A stretch of 64,000 nt of DNA from Owenia fusiformis (taxonomy: Eukaryota > Annelida > Polychaeta > Sabellida > Oweniidae). Within the stretch, counting starts at the first letter, position 1, and every line of letters begins with the position of its first letter. The DNA is taken from positions 33,596,159-33,660,158 of the forward strand of contig CAIIXF020000003.1 of the NCBI GenBank assembly GCA_903813345.2, in the 5' to 3' direction. Positions 57,501 to 64,000 of this stretch are shown here, piece after piece. The notes under the pieces were generated by a model. The model worked only from the letters and a program-made list of their open reading frames with translations. It was not told where the DNA came from and did not search any database. A program made the position numbers and the translations under genes.

Positions 57501-59650
57501 ATCATAAATATCTACATTACCACTCTCATACCCGAACTTGGAATACTATATCACATTGCCACGGCGGTCATACCAAGCCTTGCAATACTATATTACATTG
57601 TCAGGGCCATGCAAGGCCTTGCAGTACTATATTACATTGCCACGATCATGCCAGGCTTTGCAATACACATTGTCACGGTTATAGCAGTCCTAATCGTAAA
57701 TTTCTACATTACCACTCTCATACCCGAACTTGCAATACTATATTACATTGTCATGGTCATGCCAGGCCTTGCAGAACTATATAACATTGTCACGGTCATG
57801 CCAGGCCTTGCAGTACTACAGTATATTACATTGTCACGGTCATGCCAGGCCTTTCAGTACTATATCACTGGGGATGAACTGGAAACGAGGGAGGTTTTGC
57901 CTCGTATCAAAATGGCGGCGCGTGAAAAAATTTCATTCGGTAAGATTTTTGTTTTTTACAATTTTAGTGCTTTTATCCTTCAAATTAAAACTTAATATTT
58001 GGCAAGTAAATAGTTCATAAGTTCCGGTTTTATAATATGATTACAAATTAGAAATCAATACTGGCATTGCTGAGATATTTACATATCAATTCTCTCACTT
58101 AGGAAACGAGGCATGTTTCTCAAGGAAACGAGGCAGCTATATAGCATTCTTAAGAATGAAACGAGGCAACAATATTTAATTAAAAATGTTTTGTTTTTAT
58201 TACAGAACGGGGCCTACAAAAAGAAGCGTCCCTGTTCAAATGCTATTTCTGTAACACAGGAAACGACAACGTTGCTGATATTGTATTCCATATGATGCAA
58301 CAACATGATGGTAATCTCTTTGTACGGAAACGGACGTTAGATGAGAAAACAGGTTTATTATACACGTCTCATCATTTTGGCGTTGCCATTGAACGTTAAG
58401 AACGCTTAAGAAGGAAGGGCATACTGTGATGATAAATTATGATATGCAGTTGAGAATTAAACGACGGATCGAGAGAGAATCAAGTAAATAAATATTCAAA
58501 TTATTAACAGTTTGATTGTGTTTTGTTGGTTAATAGCAACTGAGTTTCTATATGGTATGCCTTTGGGCGAATGTTCCCCTTTATAAAGGCGCACATGGGC
58601 GTTTATTTCCTTTTAACTGATGTCGCAAAACTTGTAAATGTTTTATACTTGATTGCAAATAGTTATGAATTGCCAGAAATGTAAAATTATTTTGACTACT
58701 CTGTACGAGGTATGCATATAAGGAGTTATTAATGTGCCCTAAACCAGGGTCCCTCTACATCCCGCTCTACATGTACATGAAGCAGTATAAGCTGCTATCA
58801 GATATATTTCTTTATAGTAATGGCATTTTCTTTATTTTCATTTTCAGGTGTAAACATCTCAAATTCTGATTTTGTAAATGAGCAGTCCAATGGATCTATA
58901 CAATTGCATGATGAACCAACAATTGATTACCCTGATGACGATGGTCTCGACGATGATCCAGACGGTGATCTCGACGATGATCTCGAAGAACTCAAAACAA
59001 TAATTCCCCGAGTAGTTGAAAAAATGCAGAAAATAAATAGATCATCAGATTTTATATCCGCGTTGAATAACATTGCAAGTGGAGCATTGGAGGGCAACAT
59101 CTCACTTCATCTTATGCTTGATATAGGTCGCTATCTTAGGTAAGAAACACATGAAAATATCATTCACACCGCCTCCCCATGACAACACAGTGTCGACTTA
59201 TATGTAAATCGTGTATACTGATTACGTCTATTCTGTTAATCAAGTGGCTATAAAGCTATACTTATTTTAAAAAACATGAACATAAACGTTTAATATTGTG
59301 ACCCCGGGAACTATTGTTTACTTATGGATTGGTATACGAAGACCTAATAAAACAATTTTTCTGATACCTTTGTAATCATTTAGGCAAATAAAGACAATGA
59401 TGAATGAAGGCTAGAAATAATCCCATGGAGATTGCAATTTTACACATTTACGTACACTTCTCTTAAAAACGTGTAGCTTAACCTTCCTACGTACTATGTA
59501 CACAACAGGATGAGTATGATCAATTATGGGTAACTTTATTCGCGTTTCATAAAATTTGCCCTTTGATTTAAAAGATATACAGGGTTCTCACCAGGAAATT
59601 TTTAGAACCCGGCAAAAAAATTCAGCATTTCCGGCATTTCACAGATCTCC

Positions 59651-59682
<32 letters not shown>

Positions 59683-62638
59683 TGAAAGCTGAAATGATAG
59701 TATTTTCTCATCGATGGGTTCAACCCCCCGCAATTTTTTCAAAAAGTGCCCCCTCCTTGGTAAATCCTGGCTGTTGACCTGCAATAACCAGTATATGTAG
59801 CACTTGGGCAGTAGGAAAATTGCCTCCAAAAATGGTATTTTTCTTGCTCAAAAGTAAACAGAGTCAGCTTTAGATCTTAGAATATGTTTTCTAGTCAAAC
59901 ATTTCAGAGAAATATTGCTGTCTTAATGAGAGTATAAAGATTATCATTTCTATACCAGATCATAGTGAAAATATTTAAATCCCAACTTCTGATTGTCATG
60001 CAATCATGTGGTATAAACTTTCAGATTCAAATTTCCCACTCATTTATACATTCCTCAAGGAAGCTTTATTTAGTGGCTGTTTTGTTTTAGAATTTCCCTC
60101 CCTAAGATTTAATTTTTATTATTTAATCTACATGATAGAATGGGAATTGCAAATTAAATTGGAGGGAGTATGTTTATAGGAATCAATTGCTAGTTTTTTC
60201 TCAATAGATGTCTCTCTTCAAACTACAGGAAGTAAACAACTTCAAAAATACTCTTAATGATACGGTGATTTCAATTGAAAATCACCGGTTCTTAAGACCT
60301 TTATTTTAGAAAATTAGAATCTGTAAGGTAAGTAAACACTTTATCTTATGTTTTGAGAAGTTGTAGCTCAAAAGCTGAGGTGAAAGAGCATAAAAAGTGG
60401 CAAGGAAAACTTTTTTCAAAAATATTTTAGATCCCGGCGGCATTCATTTTTAGCACCAAAGACCGGCGTTATCAGGTTTGAACACGAGAGCGTCCGGCGG
60501 CCCGCCGGAGTCTAAAAGCCTAGCGAGATCACTGATATAGTGTAAGATACTTTTGGAAAGAGACGTGACTATTTTAACAATATGGTTATTCTTTTTAACT
60601 CTTACATATATAATCATGTATATCGTGTAAAACGTAATCGGTCGTATGTGACCAGAACGGTGGAAATAAGATCATTAAATGTAGACACTATCACAGAAAG
60701 AATAGTTGCCTCGTTGCAAGTAAAACATTGCCTCGTTTCATTGTTACAAAATGTAGACAGGTGCCTCGTTTCCTAAGTGAGAGAATTGAAATGTAAATAT
60801 CTCAGCAATGTCTGTATTGATTTCTAATTTGCAATCATATTATAAAACCGGAACTTATAAACTATTTACTTGCCAAATATTAAGTTTTAATTTGAAGGAT
60901 AAAAGCACGAAAATTGTAAAAATCAAAAATCTTACCTAATGAAATTTTTTCACGCGCCGCCATTTTGATACGAGGCAAAACCTCCCTCATTTCCAGTTCA
61001 TCCCCAGTGTATATTACATTGTCACGGTCTTGCCAAGCCTTGCAGAACTATATTACATTGTCAAGGTCATGGCAGGCATTGCAATATAATACAGCATTGT
61101 CGCGGTTATACCAGGCTTTCACGATAACATTACCACGTTCATGGCAGGATCCTTGCGCTACTTAAAAACACTGAATAACATGGTGACGGTTATGCCAGGC
61201 GTTAGTCTTACAACAGATAGAGTCTTGGAAATTGACACGTGCCTTCATACTTTATTTTATACCAGAAAATAACATGTGCAGGTACGTGTATAGCAATTTT
61301 TTATCAAAATGTTATTTTCCAGCTGTACCTTAAAGTCAACTATCGGGCTTTGTATAAAAAACCTCCTACCTCATACCCACCTACCCACCTACATGGGACA
61401 TGATACAGTCATTGAAGGGTTTGATTTTAAAGATTTTTAAATCTCAAAATAGCTCTAATTATTAACATTTCTACAATTCCGGCTTTATTTTATGACTAGA
61501 CGGACCGCAGATCCATAAATAAAGGCATATGGGTGCATTGTAATGTGTAATGACCCAAGGGCTCACCAGGGGAATAACTAACTAACGACCGTGAGCATAG
61601 GTCCAACAAGCCAGATAAAGAAATGTGTGTGCTAAATTCGATTCCCCGAGTGGGAAGCGAACCCAGCTGGGCTGTAGTAGCAACTTGCTATCAAGGGTCA
61701 TTACAAATGCATCTATAATTCATCATAAACTAAGATTTAATAAACTAAGATCTTCAAAATTGAACCCTTCCAAGACTGTATCATGTCCCACGTACGTGGG
61801 TAGGTGGGTATGAGGTAGGAGGTTTTTTATACAAAGCCCAACTATCATGCAATAATACATCAAACATTCTTTGAGCTCAGCTCGAAAGTATCGCAAAAGA
61901 ATAGAGAGAACGAACACTGACTGACACAACAACATTTCAGTGTCAGTCAGTCTGTTGCACAAAAGATGTATGAACTGTGAAGTGATACTATACATGTCAG
62001 GGCTGTCAACTTGGGACCACCTATGAGTGACTTACAAATGTTGGACACCTAAGTCCAAATCTGAACACTTTTGTCCAAATTTTGAACACCTTTGGCCAAC
62101 TTTTTAACACCTTGGGCCAAAGTTTGAGCACCTTTGCCAAACTTTGATCACCTCAAATTTTTCTTATTTTTACCGTATCGTAAACATATTTTGAAAAATT
62201 TTCTACAGAAATATTTTTGCTTGACAATTACAGAATGTACCAGGTAAAATGCGTATTTGCGTGACATTTTCTGTCACGCAAAAAAAACTGGCGTGACTTC
62301 AAATTCTTAAGCAAATGCGTGAAAAATATGCAAATTGCGGGACAGTTGACAGGCCTGACATGTAGGCCAGTTAGATCTAGCCTAGACTAGATCTAGTTCA
62401 CCCTACATGTAGTTGTTTTTTCTTACCCATTTTGCACAGTGCTCCCTTCTTGGACCAAAAGTTCATGCACTGTTCCCATGTTTGAAGCACGAAGTCTCAT
62501 CGTGCCTTTACCCCCGATCGGTGCATACACCGCTAGTGTAGTTCCCTGACCTACTTTGGCTCCCTTTTTCACCTTCCATGTCACCAATTTGGCTGAAACA
62601 TCACCCGGCATGAAAACGGATGAAAGTTTAGCTTCCAT
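47849..62638 (-). CDS. CTDP1: CTDP1 (FCP1), RNA polymerase II CTD phosphatase, 7 exons
   Basis: FCP1 removes phosphates from the C-terminal domain of the largest RNA polymerase II subunit so that the enzyme can be reused. Exons in transcript order are 62638-62427, 55791-55708, 55548-55452, 52566-52441, 50730-50483, 50099-48959 and 48583-47849: 2643 nt, 880 aa plus TGA, all phases consistent. Domains in order: a biotinyl-lipoyl-like N terminus (1-70), a CxxC segment with MKDMCAECGADL (exon 2), the FCP homology phosphatase domain with DLDQT (catalytic Asp155 and Asp157) and DDREDVW (270-276), a long Asp/Glu/Ser-rich linker, a BRCT domain (about 577-683), and a C-terminal acidic tail with NPLYSFSKDQLSDMDKEVED. 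Order and motifs match vertebrate CTDP1 (961 aa). Intron 1 is 6.6 kb and packed with nested transposons. Confidence 0.96.
48959..50099 (-). CDS. CTDP1: CTDP1 exon 6: end of phosphatase domain, linker, start of BRCT
   Basis: It opens SLFPCGDAMVCIIDDREDVW, the last FCP-domain motif, then NFAPNLVHVKPYKIFKGTAD. About 220 residues of Asp/Glu/Ser/Thr-rich low-complexity linker follow. The DDHLHFLEEKLTKIHEMYFK block and CVLFSGVFPTNFPPEKSRAY start the BRCT. The opposite strand of the acidic part gives a spurious 222-codon Ser-rich frame. Confidence 0.95.
50483..50730 (-). CDS. CTDP1: CTDP1 exon 5: phosphatase core
   Basis: It encodes FQLRHGQGKLWYHTKFRPHT, then EQFLEKISKMYELHICTFGV, RAYAHTIARFLDPDG and FSHRILSRDEC. 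These match the FCP homology domain residue for residue in places (YAHTIA.FLDP, FSHRILSRDEC). Confidence 0.96.
51240..52290. repeat. About 146-bp tandem repeat block ending in a gacggacgaacg run
   Basis: Seven to eight units with aaaatggccgccattttgaa, 'gagcagagctcc', 'ggcatcagcat' and 'ggtatttgagttatcaaaga' step by about 146 bp. The block ends in acgaacggacggacgaacgg (52223-52283). It lies in CTDP1 intron 4 and has the same architecture as the block at 890-2179, with a different unit. Confidence 0.88.
52441..52566 (-). CDS. CTDP1: CTDP1 exon 4: catalytic DLDQT
   Basis: It reads QAQELGKADEERLTKARKLV, then LLVDLDQTLIHTTND. The first Asp of DLDQT is the phospho-accepting nucleophile of this phosphatase family and the second is the general acid/base. 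Acceptor tttgtag, donor aaag|gtaaaa. Confidence 0.96.
53352..54241. mobile_element. Inverted-repeat element, about 0.9 kb
   Basis: 'ggtaagatatatcctg' and 'agccttgcccaagccggt' and 'accgccttgtacaa' on the left are matched in inverted order by 'ttgtacaaggcggttat', 'accgacttgggcaaggct' and 'ggacatatcttacc' on the right. It lies in CTDP1 intron 3. Exact ends and target duplication are not resolved. Confidence 0.7.
54242..55451. other. CTDP1 intron 3 remainder, no feature recognised
   Basis: There is a 101-codon plus-strand open frame (54711-55016) with no recognisable domain, no splice partner and A+T-rich codon use; I do not call it a gene. Confidence 0.4.
55452..55548 (-). CDS. CTDP1: CTDP1 exon 3
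   Basis: It reads DSHVSAKHKETVDSEASVRM, then VHNIPELVISKE, matching the vertebrate STATVSMVHSVPELMVSSEQ just before the phosphatase domain. Confidence 0.9.
55708..55791 (-). CDS. CTDP1: CTDP1 exon 2
   Basis: It reads KEILKLQGCLHPIVMKDMCA, then ECGADLRK. This matches vertebrate GCSHPVVMKGLCAECGQDL, including the CxxC pair. Confidence 0.93.
56041..56418. mobile_element. Palindromic MITE, about 380 bp
   Basis: 'accttttcagccctctgaaa' at the left is inverted at the right (tcagagggctgaaaaggt). The pairing continues inward (ggaaaggtcagtgaacagaa / ttctgttcattgacctttcc; tgtgcccaatatattgct / agcaatatattggacaca). No clear target duplication. Confidence 0.75.
56703..56921. mobile_element. Small palindromic MITE nested in the composite
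   Basis: 'ttttcttgcttttttcagga' followed by aagtatcattacattgt is inverted at the right end (acaatgtaatgatactttcc). It breaks the left arm of the TTAA composite relative to the right arm. Confidence 0.7.
57912..59139 (+). CDS. Exon chain for a C2H2 zinc-finger protein inside the element, 3' end missing
   Basis: Exon 57912-57939 encodes MAAREKISF. Exon 58206-58310 (or to 58394) follows ttattacag and encodes RGLQKEASLFKCYFCNTG, then NDNVADIVFHMMQQHD: a Cx2C-x12-Hx4H zinc finger. The longer form continues GNLFVRKRTLDEKTGLLYTS and HHFGVAIE before GTTAAG. Exon 58848-59139 follows tttcag and encodes VNISNSDFVNEQSNGSIQLH, an Asp-rich repeat (DDDGLDDDPDGDLDDDLEE) and SALNNIASGALEGNISLHLM, LDIGRYLR, with donor ttag|gtaaga. 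All phases fit. I recall similar multi-exon zinc-finger proteins in mollusc and cnidarian transposon-like genes, but cannot name a superfamily. No downstream exon was found, so the gene looks truncated. It runs antisense to CTDP1. Confidence 0.6.
59580..59790. mobile_element. Poly-C non-autonomous repeat, fragment
   Basis: It contains a 32-base C run (59650-59681), 'gatgggttcaacccccc' and 'tttttcaaaaagtgccccct', then 'taaatcctggctg', in common with 15655-15860. The 73- to 75-codon Pro/Gly frames over it are artefacts. Confidence 0.55.
61345..61839. mobile_element. MITE, 495 bp, 7-bp duplication AACTATC
   Basis: The ends gggctttgtataaaaaacct (about 55 bp, inverted copy at the right) are flanked by aactatc at 61338-61344 and 61840-61846. 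The interior near 61650-61700 has a tRNA-like word on the minus strand (gggttcgcttccc). It starts 15 bases from the end of the TTAA composite. Confidence 0.85.
61998..62357. mobile_element. CAGG-CTGTCAACT element, copy 3 (6-bp duplication ACATGT)
   Basis: It has the same ends as copies 1 and 2, with acatgt at 61992-61997 and 62358-62363. The central part with the G run and about 120-170 bases is deleted. It lies 69 bases from CTDP1 exon 1, in intron 1. Confidence 0.92.
62427..62638 (-). CDS. CTDP1: CTDP1 exon 1 with start codon
   Basis: The ATG at 62638 opens MEAKLSSVFMPGDVSAKLVT, then WKVKKGAKVGQGTTLAVYAP and the biotinyl-like end NMGTVHELLVQEGSTVQNG. Vertebrate CTDP1 has the same arrangement (LEWRVAAGAAV..GSVLAVFE..AGVVRELCAQPGQVV). 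Donor atgg|gtaaga. Confidence 0.93.
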
Positions 62639-63026
62639 TTTGAAACGTTACCGGAGTGAATATTAGTTATATTTGGGATTTAATTACAGATCTAAAATTC
62701 ATTTCATGGGAAAATTATTGTTCACTATAGACATTAATTGTAATGAAGGTACTGACAAAGCGTTTCATATGCGTGAAAAATTCCAGATTTAGCCAAAATA
62801 TCAATCTACGAATCGGGCATTAGAATTTATTTTCTCCGTATATAATTTCAACCGGAAGTATAAAATTTGAAAACAAAATTTTGAAAAATGGACTGATTTT
62901 TTACATTTAATTGAGTTAATAATGATTTTAGTGGTATTTCAAGGTAAGTTAAGAGATCAAGGATACAATATTTAATTCACTATGCTGGTTTTGGACTAAG
63001 AAATATGCCACTAAGATTCTAGAGTA
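62639..63026. other. CTDP1 upstream region
   Basis: The ATG is preceded on the minus strand by gtaacgtttcaaaATGg. No TATA box or clear promoter word was identified. Confidence 0.3.
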
Positions 63027-63526
63027 CAGTTGGGGACATAAATAAATGACAGGTGGATTTGCTGAATTGAGGATTTCCAATGTTAAAAATAAGAGAATTT
63101 ACAAGAGGCCATAAATCAGTGGATGAGATTATACAAAATGTAAAATATACAAATTTTAAGGGATATGTATCTAGACAATATTGGAAATTATGGGCTTTCA
63201 GACCACCATAATTAGGAAATGGTGATCGAAAATCGACCTGTCATTTATTTTTGTCCCCAACTGTAAATCTATTAATTTTTTGTGACCGAAAGTTTGGTAC
63301 ATAAATAAATGACAGGTGGATTTGCTGAAGTGAGGATTTCCCATGTTAAAAATAAGAGAATTTACAAGAGGCCATAAATCAGTGGATGAGATTATACAAA
63401 ATGTAAAATATACAAATTTTAAGGGATATGTATCTAGACAATATTGGAAATTATGGGCTTTCAGACCACCATAATTAGGAAATGGTGATCGAAAATCGAC
63501 CTGTCATTTATTTTTGTTCCCAACTG
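63027..63526. mobile_element. TA-flanked MITE (237 bp) and a tandem partner copy
   Basis: Copy 1 (63027-63263) has inverted ends cagttggggacataaataaa and TA on both sides (63025-63026 and 63264-63265). A second copy at about 63299-63526 repeats it nearly base for base with period 263 but has lost the first bases of its left end; its right end (caactg|ta) is intact. Confidence 0.85.
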
Positions 63527-63529
63527 TAG

Positions 63530-64000
63530 GCTAGGCCTAGATAAGATACTAAGATAGATAGACTAGATCTAAAGTGAGTCTACAAATTATCGCGCTCCTG
63601 TCACAACAGCAAATGGTCAATCCAAAAAATGATTTTTCTGAAAATGTTCAAAGATTCCTTCTAGAGCAAAGGGGTGTACTGTCAAAGTGTGGGGTAATGT
63701 CGACATAAGAGATTGGGTAACTTCTGCACTTACTTATTAAAGTAGAATTTCCGTTTTCCGCCATTTTTGATTTCTGGAAAAATTAAATCTCCCGAGATCT
63801 CGATCTATGCATGAAGAAAAACATGAAAAATAAACAACAACAAGGCGTCGAAATCATGCAGCCTAAACTCCGTTAATTTTAAAAAATAGTTACAAGTTGA
63901 GTCGGAAATGTAAGAGTTACCTCATGAATGGGACCCTTACATGCCTTCCAGGTGGTAGTAGATTAAAGAAAAGTGAATGTCCGGGCATTGACTCTTCCCT
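63530..64000. other. Right-edge spacer, no feature recognised
   Basis: Short tagactagatctag-type repeats occur at 63530-63575. Nothing else is supported. Confidence 0.4.

Larger units (their letters stand above)
57866..61009. mobile_element. 3144-bp CAC...GTG element with 5-bp duplication TATAT and a zinc-finger frame
   Basis: Terminal repeats of about 245 bp (57866-58112 and 60763-61009) start cactggggatgaactggaaa. TATAT flanks both sides (57861-57865 and 61010-61014). Neighbouring foldback repeat units show the empty site (agtactatattacattg). Each terminal repeat contains ATGGCGGCGCG and a splice donor, so each end could launch an inward transcript with the same first exon. A poly-C repeat has landed inside at about 59580-59790. 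Confidence 0.9.
56931..61220. mobile_element. Foldback with tandem-repeat arms (second copy), split by a 3.1-kb insertion
   Basis: The ends ctatctattgcaagacttac and (inverted) ctatctgttgtaagactaac are the ends of the foldback at 20962-23121. The left arm runs to 57860 and is largely repeats of about 45-60 bp with 'cattgtcacggtcatgccag' and 'ccttgcagtactatattaca'. The right arm is 61015-61220. Open frames across the arms (for example 57390-57870) are repeat artefacts. Confidence 0.82.
56610..61329. mobile_element. TTAA-flanked composite inverted-repeat element in CTDP1 intron 1
   Basis: The ends ggttcagctggaaagtaaca (left) and, inverted, ggtacagctggaaaataaca (right) match for about 90 bp and are flanked by TTAA (56606-56609 and 61330-61333). 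Inside are a small palindrome (56703-56921), the tandem-repeat foldback (56931-61220) and the CAC...GTG element (57866-61009). The TTAA target suggests a Kolobok- or piggyBac-type shell. Confidence 0.75.

Noticed and set aside
57390-57995. 201-codon and overlapping plus-strand frames with YHIA/HCHGHARPC repeats.
   Set aside because: They follow the tandem repeats of the foldback arm. Only the ATGGCGGCG start at 57912, inside the inserted element, has splice and phase support.

Overview
This is a 64-kb piece of an intron-rich, A+T-rich animal nuclear genome. Marine invertebrate is the best guess: the genes are ordinary metazoan housekeeping and DNA-repair genes, TACATGTA-type words are frequent, and two tandem-repeat blocks end in GACGGACGG runs of a kind I associate with mollusc or other lophotrochozoan genomes. 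I cannot name the species. There is no bacterial, viral or organellar gene content.

Four protein-coding genes can be rebuilt exon by exon, with splice phases that agree at every junction used. (1) FANCA, the Fanconi anaemia core-complex subunit, is on the minus strand from about 16.65 kb down to 2.47 kb. Nineteen exons are seen; the start exon and the C-terminal exons are not. (2) NDUFB9, a complex I accessory subunit of the LYR family, is on the plus strand at 23,605-31,818 and is complete in three exons (142 aa). (3) An UNC93-type membrane protein is on the plus strand at 40,627-42,998, complete in four exons (493 aa). (4) CTDP1/FCP1, the RNA polymerase II CTD phosphatase, is on the minus strand at 62,638-47,849, complete in seven exons (880 aa). 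A fifth gene is represented only by its last exon at the left edge (bases 1-146, plus strand), and that exon is followed by two tandem copies of itself. The genes show no sign of functional linkage.

The rest is introns and spacers filled with DNA transposons, many provable from terminal inverted repeats plus target-site duplications. They include two TA-flanked mariners with D34D transposase remnants, TTAA-flanked palindromes, an 8-bp-duplication hAT-like element, a family with 6-bp duplications present in three copies (one with its empty site preserved in the opposite arm of a palindrome), and two elements with CAC...GTG ends and 5-bp duplications. One of the latter (57,866-61,009, in CTDP1 intron 1) carries a start codon and first splice donor inside both terminal repeats, and an exon chain for a C2H2 zinc-finger protein with an acidic region. 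It sits inside a tandem-repeat foldback, which is itself inside a TTAA-flanked inverted repeat.

The most unusual gene-level feature is the FANCA intron at 10,009-10,835. Its donor appears to be a GC donor (AAAG|GCAAGT) that has been copied into a 43-bp minisatellite, and its acceptor plus the first part of the next exon is repeated three times with a 101-bp period. Family assignments rest on remembered homologues and motif reading; no database search was run.
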